DNA of 64,000 bases from Lineus longissimus (Eukaryota > Nemertea > Pilidiophora > Heteronemertea > Lineidae): assembly GCF_910592395.1 (NCBI RefSeq), contig NC_088313.1, positions 12,788,437 to 12,852,436 on the forward strand, read 5' to 3'. The position numbers and the translations under genes were made by a program. Positions 22,151-33,900 of this stretch are shown here, piece by piece (the stretch's first letter is position 1; the number at the start of each line of letters is the position of its first letter). The notes beneath the pieces were generated by a model. That model was not told the origin of the DNA, did not search any database, and saw only the letters and a program-made list of their open reading frames with translations.

Positions 22151-24407
22151 AGTGCTACACATAACAGGCCATACGTAAACAACATGCCGCCATTTTGTCT
22201 CCGCTTCGGTATTTCGTAGGCCGCTTATAATGCACCTTCTCAATTAAAACCAACATAATAAGGCCTTACATCGTTGATTGAATAGGAACACCACACAAAA
22301 CACAATAAAGTGGGGGTACAATCGATTACGAAGCTGAAGTGAACAGTGATTTATTCCTGGAGCTACTGCTTTTGTTGTGTAGCTGCCATGTTTTGAGAAC
22401 TGGCAAATAGGAGACTTCATTGATGGCTGACGTCATCGGGCGGGAATTTGAATCGGCAGAAATAATTAAAAGGCAGGTAGCGCCCTCTCCGGTTAAAATT
22501 TTGAACTTTTTCTCAATAAAATAGATTTTCAAGAATTTTATCTTAATATTAGAGCATATTTCGACTAATTCTGCTGCTCCTAGGCCGATATAGGCCAGTT
22601 TCCTTCATGCACTCTCGCTCGCAGGAAGTAGGTCGAATGGCGACAAATTTTGTTTTGAAAGTAGAGTTTGACCAGAAGTATCCAGAAATGCAAAATTGAA
22701 GTCTCTAGGTCTTACGGTTACAAAATGCCCAATTTTGTCCACAGAGGATGGACAGACACCAAACGAATAGCTATTAGAAAAGCTCTGCTGACTTTGTCAG
22801 CTGAGCTAAAAATTTATTCATGTTCCTGAAACACTTTATTTGCATTTTCTGGCAAAAATATATGTCCGTACGAGTGCCAGTGCCAGTGCCAGTGCCAGTG
22901 CCAGCGTGCCAGGTATTGAACCAACCCAAGTTATTGAGCAACTTGGCAATGTATTTAGCCAAACAACAATAGAACCTCTGGTGACATAAACTGATCTTGT
23001 GAATTTGCCAGTGAGTGTTTTCTATACTTTTAAGGACTCTTTAGAAATGGCTTTCTTTTATCTCCTAATTATGAGATAACTCTTTTTTCTTTAACCACAA
23101 TCTAGAGTTCGGTCTTGTGTATCCATCAATATATACTTGCGCTCTAGAATAACTATAAATACCCTAAATAAATTTTAGTAATCAAGAGCCTCTGAACACA
23201 AAGCCTTTCAGTAACTATAGGCTTTTTCAGAATTAAATGACACTGACCTTTTGGGTTGCTGTGGAAAAACTACTGGACCTATTTCTTCAAAGATAGGTTT
23301 TTCTTAAATCTAATTTTGGGACCCAACAAAATTTCCAGGTTAGAGATTTGCAAATCAAGCAAATAAAAGTCTCTTCATTGGAGCCCTTTGACGATTTGGG
23401 GTGGGGGGGGGGGGGGGGGGGCTGGGCAGGTGCCGATTTTTCTAATGTGGATATTTTTGAATAAAAGTTGGCACATTTGAAGATATACATGAAAAAAAAA
23501 ACCTGACGATTTCATCAAAATTCGTCAAGAAATGAGCAGTACAGAGCAGAAAATGGCGAATATCAATGCACTACGCCAATGTATACGGATTCATACAAAA
23601 AAATTATTTCGTAACCATGGTTACTGAAATGTAAAAATCCTGTTGGGTCCCAAAATTAGATTTAAGAAAAACCAAACTTTGAAGAAATCGGCCAAGTAGT
23701 TTTCGCACAGTGGCCCATAATGATGGTGTCTTTTACTTCTGAAAAGGACTATAGGCACGGCCAACCGGTTCATTGCAACCCATGCCAAAGGCTTAGTGAT
23801 TATCAGCACTATCACAGCACTTCTACTACGTTCTTCATGTACGACCTATTTTTTAGTATGCGAAAGTCAGGTAACACCTTGGACTGCTGGATGAGGAGAA
23901 CACATCATACACTACAAACTACAGTTAACAGTAGGCCTACACAGTACAAGTGGAATTGGTGCACCCCAGGTCGACTCAATCACATCATGTATCTAAGTAT
24001 AGCATTACGTGTACTTGACGGGCCTATTTTTGAGTCCCGGTGTAATGTTTTTGAGTGTTTCTGTTTTTGAGTGTTTCCCCTCATTGTTTGGGAACGCTCA
24101 AAAATAGATTGACAAGTTTTCTGTGTATCCCCCCTATTGAAAAGTCGTGGTCTCTCTAGCTGCCTATTGTTTGGAAACACTGACACATGGGAAACAACCA
24201 CAGATGTTACACCGGCATATAATGTAAAACTTACGTAATTGGTCCAAGGAAAACTGTCCGTTTTGGACGAAAAATACAAAAGATCGCCCGTTGTCATCTT
24301 CAACTCTAACATGTCCAACTTTGTTCGCCATGTTGGTCATATTTGTGACAGCACGATGCTACGCCCGATTTAATTGGCTAATGCGTCGACGTCTACTAAC
24401 GTCGCCG
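22151..24407. other. Gene-free stretch with microsatellites and dispersed repeats
   Basis: A GTGCCA microsatellite is at 22875-22911 and a run of about 20 G at 23402-23421. Two fragments of a dispersed repeat with TTGGGTCCC and TTAGATTTAAG lie at 23283-23410 (inverted) and 23638-23720, matching 12005-12150. A possible short minus-strand coding exon at 24330-24230 starts MANKVGHVRVEDDNG and ends at a GTAAGT donor, but no continuation was found. Confidence 0.5.
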
Positions 24408-24488
24408 CTGATTGGATATTTCAGATATCGGATCTCGGATTTCGGATTTCGGATTTCAGATCTCGGATGATCCTTCTCGGCTTTCGTA
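24408..24488 (-). mobile_element. Element end built of 7 bp units, right (inverted) copy
   Basis: This is the reverse complement of 13735-13836: it reads CTGATTGGATATTTCAGATA, then 7 bp units such as CGGATTT, and ends CCTTCTCGGCTTTCGTA. The orientation relative to the left copy is that of paired transposon ends, but the 10.7 kb between them contains several unrelated elements. Confidence 0.65.
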
Positions 24489-25647
24489 ATTTCCCTATGT
24501 CCAAACCTGAGGTAGTTTATTTCGATCAAACAAAACGTAAACGAATGTTACAGCGACAGACTACCTCAAATTTCGTAACTTTGACTTGAGGATTTCCCAT
24601 GGATTTCCATTTTACCTTAACGACCGACATTGAGGCAATCAGCCTGTAAATAAATGCGCATAAAAGCAAGTATCGAAATTGGGGTCTACATGTCACATGT
24701 GTAAGGGGCGTGCAACTACACACACGTAGGTCACTCCACTTCATAACTATACGAAGGCTAATGTCACAGCCGCAAGTTACCTCTGATTTGGTTTTGGTGG
24801 CGACTTTAGGATATTCGATTACCTTGATAATGGCCGTTTGATTTTAAGATCATTGATTGCCTATTTGACCTTTTTTATAAGCGCTTCATTGAACTTGAAA
24901 CTAGTAAGATAAAGGCATTGGTGCCGGCAGACTCGGGTGTGACTACAATCTTGGATATTCTATCTGTGACTGAACGGTTTCGAAGAAGTAACCAGGCCAG
25001 TCCTGGTTTTTAAAGAGAGCCACTTCAAACAGCATTGCCATCACGTTTTCAAGCAGTAGTCTGATGTAGCAGTTGCACACCAATTGGTAAAGAAAATAAA
25101 TACACACCCTTTTAGGACACCGGTTTCATGAAGAATACATTAAGACTGGTCTTATTCACATTCTTTTAGTCTGGGCTTTAGAATGGCTTCTCCCCAAGCA
25201 AGTAAAAATTGTACAAGTTGGCTATAGAAACTACTAACTGTCGATAACAGTTTATATTTAATTCCGGATTATCTATGATATGAGACATTTGTCGGGATAT
25301 AAACCAATATGCAAGCCCTTAAAGGCCTAATGTATCAATTTGGAATAAGTGTTGGAGTTTATTGCTTTGAATATACTTTTCGAATAAAATCTGAAGGGGT
25401 TTGATATTTCCCGAGGTGCCTGGCCTTTAAATGCGTCGGTGCCATATCTGGAATGGTTGATATAGATTACATGTATGACTTATAGAGAGAGGTTTTTTGG
25501 CACGACACTTAGTGACATGTCTTGTCACATGAACGCGCACTATCTGGTAATATCATAGACTGCGATAGCGAGATAAGTGTCTCGTTATGTAACCCCAAGG
25601 TTTTGCTCTTTGACTTTGTACTGACCACTTTCTCCAAAACTCCCACC
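24489..25647. other. Upstream region of the ependymin-related gene
   Basis: No coding exon is seen. It should contain the promoter and 5' untranslated region of the gene that starts at 25648; no clear TATA box or initiator could be fixed from sequence alone. Confidence 0.4.
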
Positions 25648-28600
25648 ATGACGAAGTTCTGTATGTTCGTTTTAGCGGCGTGCCTGGCTTACGTAAACGC
25701 CCAGATTCCAAAGCCGTGTGGTGATCTATTGATTCCTGTTTTAGTGTAATAGTTAGAACCCATACCGAGTAGTTCCTCCACCAGAAACCAATCTACGTTG
25801 AGGAAGCGAACCTTGGGGGTTGCCTTTATCGGCTGACATTGTGGTGATTGCATTCAATCTAGGATAACTTACTAAATTCTACAAAGAATGAGGGTAAACG
25901 TGAATCTACCCCCCCCCCCCCCACCCCACACGCACATACACGCGCGCATACAACTTTTCCCTAAGTTCTTATAATTCACTGCATAATACACTCGCTTGTA
26001 TTTCATTTGCAGCTACTCCAAAGGAATGGGAAGCACGGATAGCAGAGGTACGTATTTGATGCATTGTAGCTGTCGAATCCCTCCCATCCGGTCGTGATGT
26101 TTGATTATGTTTCCGCAATTCCCCCATGCTTTTCTATTACGTAAATTGACTGATATATGAAATCCCGACCTCCCAGACCATCCCATGGACTCCATAATGG
26201 AAACATGGCGACAACGTAAATGATTATCAAAAGCCCTAACACGAGGGAAAGAGTATAAGGGCATTAGACCATGAGACACAGGATGGGATACATTGTTAGA
26301 ATAATTTCAAGCCAATTCGATCGGGTGGGGTCGTACGGCTTCTTCAGACGACCAAAAACTGGTAAAACTAGCATAATGAAATAAGATTATATAATGCACA
26401 TGGAAAACCCAATAGAACATGATATGCTTACATCTTTCACTTCAACTTTCTTTGCATTCTTCTTCCATAATTCCATTTGCAGTACGACCCAGCAAAAAAA
26501 TTTGACCGCCATGGAAAAGTGTCGTACGATTATGCTAATCTTCGCGTGAGGCTTATTGAAGACGAGACCGTTGAAGGCAAGGAGCAATTTGAAGATGTCC
26601 TTTACCTTCATGATGCAGTAAGTTTTATCTCGGGGCCTACAGTTATCCACATTCTGTTAGCAGGGAGAAACACAGCTTTTCTAGTGGGGAATTGGGACTA
26701 GAATGAGGAACTTGCACAACAAAACCTGCCAATAGGGGGCCTTGCAGGCAAGTGGACCATCACTATTATAATTGACGAGTTGCACTTAGCGTTGAACACC
26801 TTAATAAGCCTGGTTTTTACCTCTACTGTCATCCATTATCAACTGACATGATGTAGTTTTACACAAGGGAGGTTAATAGGTATGTTTGAGTACTTTGAAT
26901 AAAGTCATTGCGACAATATCATGCATTTTGTAGTCCAGTTTTCATGATCACATCATGTACAGTAGTTGGTAGTTGCAGTAGTTGTTTGTTGTTGTTGTTA
27001 GAAGTATAAGTAAGTAGGGGATTCCAGTAAGGCCGCATCATAGTTTACTGTTAGCAACAACAACAACACTGGAGACATTTTACACAGAAAAACAGTGGAA
27101 ATTTTATGACTCTGAGTAACATATCATCTATCAATATCAATATACCACTGTCGCCATTGACGTAAATATAGATAAAGCCCGGAGATTTTACTCACAAACC
27201 AGCACCCCATTTACACCAAACCCACAACATACCAGCACCCACACAATCCGATTTTTATACCTCGAACAGCCCGCGCCACGGGTATATGCTAGTGGTTGTA
27301 ATGAGAAAGGCATTTCCTTGGTCATTGATTATTGAATATGTCATCCCTTAATTACTCTACATGGGGAAATAGTACCAAAAATGTTGTTTTATTGGTCCTT
27401 AATTCTATTTTGATGGGTTTTAGGGAGAGAATCAACAAAACTTAATTTAAATGGATAATGCACTGAAAGTGTAAATTTTAGTATTGGTGCTGCCATCTGA
27501 ATATTTAGTTCTGCCGGTTCCTCATTGTGTGTGACAAAGGTGTGTTTTGAGTTCACATTGAGAAATCATATTTGAGAATAACACAAAATGCATTTCTTTG
27601 CAGGGTGTTGAATACAGGCTTGACATAAAGACCAGAAAATGTGAAAGGAGGCCCATTTCGCGGCCATTCCCCGCCCTGCATGTGCCAAGCAATGCTACAT
27701 GGTATGGCGAGTACTACATCGGAACGTCTTCCAATCACGGAGCTGGTGTCCTCGTGGATGTCTGGGGTGGTCACTTCGAAGATGGAAGTAAGTAGTCCGT
27801 GCAACGGTAATCATATTGAAGCTTAAGGTCCGTCCTTCACGTCACAATTTGACAAACTTCAGGCAGGTTGGCAACTCATCTGTTATTCATTTTCAAACAT
27901 TGCGGCTCATCTCCGTGCATACGCGTTGTCAAAATCGAAATATATCCAACTGCATGCTATTTTCATGCAGCTTTGCATGCTATTTTCATGCAGGATTTCG
28001 AATCCAAATCGACTAGTATATCATCAAAACAAAATGTAAAGTCGTGTGGAAGAAATTCTGCTTTAGATTACTCATCATTTTGAACCACAACAGATTGAGA
28101 TGATGGCGTAGATTGTCACACGTCTCTCATTGCGCGCCCCACGGCAAGAGGTTGATACCGTTTCTTGACGAGACCTCCGTATATGTACCCAGGCCTTGAG
28201 TGTTGATGATTTAGGTGGCGGTGATTGAAATCCCAGGCTCTCATGATACATTTACAAGCACGTTATTGCCAAGCAAGTCATGTATCAAACGCTCTTATTC
28301 CAGGCAGGGCGAATGGAGAATGGACCCAGAGGGACTGCCTACCAATCTCCTTCACAAGTTACAAACCTAATGAAGGATATTTCATCTGGAAGTACGTTGA
28401 ATTACTTACTTGATTATGTTTGGACATACATCAGTATTCACTTTTGTTGCTAGGTGGTCGTCAGATTGCGGCTGAATTCATCAAGCGGGGCAATTTGGAG
28501 CTGTCTTTCAATTCTACATAATTAAACCATTTGCATTTTTTGATATGATTGAAATGTGATCATAATCATGATATGGGTCTAGACCTCGAAAAATTTCCTG

Positions 28601-28810
28601 GGGAAATGATAAACCCCTGATGGTTTTTGACCTTCTGGCTGAAAAAAATAACTTTAAAAGTGCATCGTGTAGACTGCTTAAAAACTCAAGAACCTTTATT
28701 TTTGAGATTGTATAATAGAACACTATGCTTCTTTCAGGCACTACGACTACACCCTCGGAATCTCAGATCCCATGGTGTTCATCCCTCCAAAGGAATGTCT
28801 GTCGCTGTGA
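25648..28810 (+). CDS. EPDR-like: Ependymin-related secreted protein, 6 exons
   Basis: Exons are 25648-25720, 26013-26047, 26483-26617, 27604-27787, 28304-28391 and 28738-28810 (TGA). All introns are GT-AG with compatible phases, giving 195 residues. The start gives a clear signal peptide (MTKFCMFVLAACLAYVNA) before QIPKPC. Family hallmarks in order are PKEWEAR, FDRHGKVSYD, the KTRKC cysteine, RPFPALHVP, GAGVLVDVWGG and the C-terminal LGISDPMVFIPPKEC. Ependymin-related proteins are small secreted glycoproteins of the extracellular space; their fold is related to lipid-binding proteins. NAT in exon 4 is a likely N-glycosylation site. The length fits the family. The exon 5 acceptor could instead be 3 bases downstream. 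The gene appears intact. Confidence 0.93.
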
Positions 28811-29906
28811 TCACATTAAGGGTGGAATATAGAAAATGGAAAATGCCAACTGGTGATGCTATTTATAGGATAGAAATACATTTGTCTGGTGTCTTCGAAA
28901 CTGCTCATATTTGTGGCTGAGCTTTTTAAAAAGCTCACGAGTCATTGAAAGTTCGTTGTCGATACAGCTCCCAACAGTACAAAGTGTTTTTCATATCGAT
29001 CTGGCCAAAGTTTGAATGTACTCAGTTGAACTCAGGAATGTGATCAGAATTTCCCAAAATAATCAAGTAACACTATTACAGTCAAGTGACAAGCAGCTAA
29101 ATACCTACCAAGACCAGATCTATCTGAAAAACTCCTTGAAATAGATATGCCACCCGATTATGCACGAAGAACATTTCATAATCTACCAGATTAGAATACT
29201 ATCACTCGTTTATCGTCCTGTTATTATATCAAACCTATTGAAGAACATGATACGTCTACCGATCAGTCAATGTCAGTGCAACCAAGGAGAAAGCATTCTT
29301 CTCCTTGGTGGAGCCGAGGGCCTTGGCACCTCTCGCTTGAAACACAGGTTATAACTTCAAACAAACCACTATTACTACATACAATACTCACATATACTGT
29401 AATTTCTTTCCTCAGATTAACAGTCCGGAATAAGGCCGCCAAGAATATTTTTGACCAGTAATGCCCAATGATCGTTATTTCCATTGAATAGGCCCGTCTT
29501 TGATATCACATGGTGTGGTTTGGAGTCGGGTCAGTTCTGAATGTGTTTCAAACGTAATTATGATGTCATCCCATAGGCTTTGAGTTATGAGTGGAAATGA
29601 GCACGGAAATTGATGATGTATATGGGGTATGTGTGACCCCTCCTACATACATGAATAGATAATAATCCTGATGTACGAACTGTTAATTTCAGGAAAGAAA
29701 GAACAGTATATTTGATGATAGCAGCAATGTTAATGCTTAATCGTTTAAAGCTACCTTCCAAAATATGCTAATAACATCAGTAAAAAGGTCACAGAGCATG
29801 CTCCGCACAAAACTGTCTCCATTTTCCACTTACACAGTAGACAGTTCACATTTGGCCAGATGCTTTCGCCGTCTATTATCCGCTTCTTGAACTAACTATG
29901 AGTGGG
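28811..29906. other. 3' flank of the ependymin-related gene
   Basis: The untranslated tail presumably lies here. No canonical AATAAA is obvious close to the stop. No further exon is supported. Confidence 0.4.
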
Positions 29907-30350
29907 CCCATACGTGAGACGAAAAGTTACCAGATTGTGACTCGTGGCTGGGAATGATGGGACCCCGACCCCTGATCACTGCCAAACTTTATATGTGAGA
30001 CAAAAAGTTACCTGATTGTGACTTACAGCTGGGAATGATGGGACCCCGACCCATGCCCAACTGCCAAACTTCATACGTGAGACAAAAAGTTAACAGATTG
30101 TGACTCGTGGCTGGGAATGATAGGACCCCGAAAGTTACCAGATTGTGTCTCGTGGCTGTGAATGATAGGACCCCGACCCATGATCACTGCCAAACTTCAT
30201 ACGTGAGACAAAAAGTTACCAGATTGTGACTCGTGGCTGGGAATGATAGGACCCCGACCCATGAGCATCGCCAAAATTCATACTTGAGACAAAAATTTAC
30301 CAGACTGTGACTGGCAGCTGGGAATGAGAGGACCTAACCGCCCCAACCCC
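29907..30350. repeat. Minisatellite of about 84 bp
   Basis: About five full units and one shortened unit share CATACGTGAGACAAAAAGTT, CTGGGAATGAT and GGACCCCGACCC. It lies just beyond the 3' end of the minus-strand LamG gene and before the ependymin-related gene's tail. Confidence 0.85.
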
Positions 30351-30457
30351 TCATACTCCTGGCACATAGGGGAAAAAGGTCTCTTATTGTGACATGTAGC
30401 CGCCCATCCTCACTGCTAAAATGAAATAAAAGAGTCAAAATTTCAAATTCAAATTGA

Positions 30458-30471
30458 TTTATTGATTTATT
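30458..30471 (-). promoter_or_regulatory. Two AATAAA polyadenylation signals for the LamG gene
   Basis: On the minus strand AATAAA occurs at 30471-30466 and 30463-30458, about 365 bases after the LamG stop codon at 30834. They are the first good signals downstream of the last exon. Confidence 0.5.
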
Positions 30472-30833
30472 ATATATTCGGCTACAGTCAAAAACTATAT
30501 ATATAGCACAAATTAAAAACACGTGGTCATTCATCAATATTCCAGAATATTCAATGGTATTCTTCGTTGCGCAGAGAATGTGCGCAAAAGCAAACACACA
30601 GTAGAATGTTCACTGTTTAATGCGATATCGACGACAGTGAAATGCTCTACTGTGGTATAGTAGAGAGTACGTTGCAGGTCAAGAGGATGTTGCAGATGTA
30701 ACATTTTTAAGTGTCCCGAAGTAGAATGCCCTGGTGACAAATCTTTCTATTATGTATCTATAATATCGGAAGTACTGAATCTTTGAGTCTTTGAGGATCC
30801 ATAACTTAATCGTCACCATGCAATTGGGATTTC

Positions 30834-30967
30834 TTATGTTGAAACAGTCGCCAATATTTTGCACTTAAACTCTTCAATCTCTGACTCAGATATAGCGCCA
30901 TCTAGTATCGTCAGGCCAGCCAGCTTTCCTTTGAATGGCGAGAACGAATGGTCTGATCCTCTGTTCC
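30834..30967 (-). CDS. LamG gene exon 11: end of module 4
   Basis: The acceptor TTCTTATAG is above 30967, phase 1. It encodes NRGSDHSFSPFKGKLAGLTI to FKCKILATVST and TAA. It completes module 4 after a 7.6 kb intron. Confidence 0.85.
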
Positions 30968-33900
30968 CTATAAGAAAATGGATAACGATAGTAATGTGAA
31001 TAAAAGAAGAAGTTAGTTTACCATTCTAAAATACCTTGGTACCGTAAAGTCAACTTTTAAATGGAAAATGCATAAGCCTCGTTCTGAGAGCGGAGTGTTT
31101 TGGACACGCAACCAAGATGCTCTACCAAAGTTCCCTCGGGTTGCACTAAAATGTGGAAACCATGCACACGTCAGGTCAATGGAATTTCAGCTCACTTCAG
31201 AAGTTTGAGGCTCTCAAAACACTGCTTCAAACACAAATCAGTCAAGGAAGCATCAGACACCCTAAGTTTTTTAATGAGCACTACACATATTTGCCGAGAA
31301 AAACCCTCCAAATAGCCCATTTGCGCGGATTTTAGCATCACTTGAGCGAGCCGATGCGGACTTCCTATGCGCGCTGTACAAAATGTACATGTCTCATTTT
31401 CTGTAACGTTGCCGTAACATAATGTAAACAACGGCGCTACCGGCGCTCCGGCCGGGCCGGCGATGGATGGAATTTGCCAAATTCGCACATATTGGCTCAC
31501 TGTCTATAGTGACTAATATTATCAGTGCAGTGCCCTAGTAAGCGCGCAGCGCCTTTAGCTTTAGGTTGGGGGGAAACCCCCCAAACCCCCTGGTTGGGAC
31601 CCTGCTATAGTTCCTTCCGCCAATTTTTTGTTTTGATACATATTTTTCTCCGTGTATCGCATTAGCAGTAACTCAACTCCATCGTCATAATAGCCGGCAA
31701 AGAAATGGAAAATGTCCCCCCCCCGAAAGGTGTCCAGTCTGGGACTCTGGCAGATTCTAATGTAAAGTGCAAGCTCTATTGAACTCGCGCAACTGTCGCC
31801 ATGGAGAGCCCCTCCCCCCCAACCCCCGTCCTTCTGACATGTTTTAGCCAGTGCATTGGGGGGAAGGCCCCTCAAACCCGCTATTGGCCTCTCAATAAGT
31901 CCTTTCGAGCTGCTTACCCTGGGACGCTCGAGTGGAACCCCCAAACATTCATGATGGTGCAGTCCTTTGACACGTTTAACCCAGAGCGAGGAAGAGGTAC
32001 TCCTTTGATGGTACCCTAACTGCAACCCTCAACCATCATTACCCTTCCTTTTCACTGACATGATATTGGCAAGACTCCCAAGAGGTCGTACTGGTGGCTT
32101 CCTTGAGACAATTGCTTGTGGTCGTACCTGGGCAACCAATTCAAGGGGTCAGGGATCAGGTTTTTCCCCCACCAACATGTTGCCGAATGGTTAATGCATA
32201 AAAAATTGGTTGGAAAGGGTTTTTGCAGGCCAAGAGACTGGAAGACACTTGATTCTTGAGGAACACCAGACTGATGAACAAAGAACCTGAAGAACATAGA
32301 ACCCGCTTCATACCTGGGAGCATAAAAAGCCTGCTAGCGAATATTGATTATTCTTTAGAAAAAACCAGAAGATCTGCAAAACCAATGGTACCCCATAAAA
32401 ACATACATTCCTCCTTAAGATGTCTTCGGATTCCACCACGGCCCATGTGGAATTCGTTCAAAAGGTTTATTGAAATCTCAAAATAATTTTTTTTTTCTCG
32501 AACGCCTGCCCGTCTTTTGCTTCATTATTTCGGGATTATATCCATTTTAAGCATCTTTTTGATATTATCACTAAAGTATCAAAAATCAAAACACATATGT
32601 CGGGGGGCAAAACCCCCAGAAATTGAAGTTTGATTAAAAAACAGTGAGAATAATCGTGTGGTTCTCTCTCGGAGCTCAGAATAGTCGAGTTGCTTCATTC
32701 GCGCGTTTATCTATTCTGGCGGCCATTTTAAGTCAAATTTAAGCCATTTGAAACGAATCCATGGACTTGAGAAACATTGTTTACATTGGATACGTCGTAT
32801 GCACGTTAACCATAGTAGCGCTTCGCAGAAAAGCCTTCGGCTTCGGCAGAAGGACGGGGGTTGGGGGGGGGGGGGGGGCTCTCCATGGCGACAGTTGCGC
32901 GAGTTCTATAGAACCATAGTAGCGCTTCGCAGAAAAGCCTTCGGCTTTTCTGCTGCGCGCTTTTTAAAGTTGCATGGGTTTTTTAACCTCATTTTGCGAT
33001 AACCTCGTTTGTCCATTAGGGCTGACCGATTTGGGCGCAATCGGCATCATTGGCTGTGTTTGGCATCATAGGTGTGTCTCGTGAAGTGATTTTGGACAAC
33101 AAACCATCGTATATATCTGTTTTTTTTCGTTTTTCCATGTAATTTTGCCACGCCCCTTTTCCAGGGTGTTATTCATAAGCGCGCAGCAGAAGCGCTACTA
33201 TGGTTAACGTGCATACGACGTATCCAATGTAAACAATGTTTCTCAAGTCCATGGATTCGTTTCAAATGGCTTAAATTTGACTTAAAATGGCCGCCAGAAG
33301 AGATAAACGCGCGAATGAAGCAACTCGACTATTCTGAGCTCCAAGAGAGAACCACATGAATATTCACACTGTTTTTTAATCAAACTTCAATTTCAGGGGG
33401 GTTTGGGGGTTTACCCCCCCCCCCCCCCGACATATGTGTTTTGATTTTTAAGACTATAGTAATAATATCCAAAAGATGCTTAAAATGGATATAATCCCGA
33501 ATTAATGAAGCAAAAGACGGGCAGGCGTTTCGAGAAAAAAAATTTTTATTTTGAGATTTCAATAAACCTTTTGAACGAATTCCACATGGGCCGTGGTGGG
33601 ATCCGAAGACACCTTAAGGAGGAATGTATGTTTTTATGGGGTACCATTGGTTTTGCAGATCTTCTGTTTTTTTCTAAAGAATAATCAATATTCGCTAGCA
33701 GGCTTTTTATGCTCCCAGGTATGAAGAGGGTTCTATGTTCCTCAGGTTCTTTGTTCATCAGTCTGGTGTTCCTCAAGAGTCAAGTGTCTTCAAGTCTCTT
33801 GGCCTGCAAAAACCCTTTCCAACCAATTTTTTATGCATTTACCATTCGGCAACATGTTGGTGGGGGAAAAACCTGATCCCTGACCCCTTGAATTGGTTGC

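Noticed and set aside
13735-24488. A single Harbinger transposon bounded by the 7 bp-unit ends
   Set aside because: The transposase fragment reads inward from the left end as if cut by it, a better Harbinger terminus lies at 16288, and no 3 bp target duplication matches at the two outer ends.
24506-24572. TGAGGTAGT with a distant complement, resembling a let-7 seed and hairpin
   Set aside because: Only about 9 bases pair and the rest of the let-7 sequence is absent; the loop is about 45 bases with no continuous stem.
26061-26090. Possible tRNA T-loop-like GTCGAATCCC
   Set aside because: No A box, acceptor stem or clover-leaf could be built around it.
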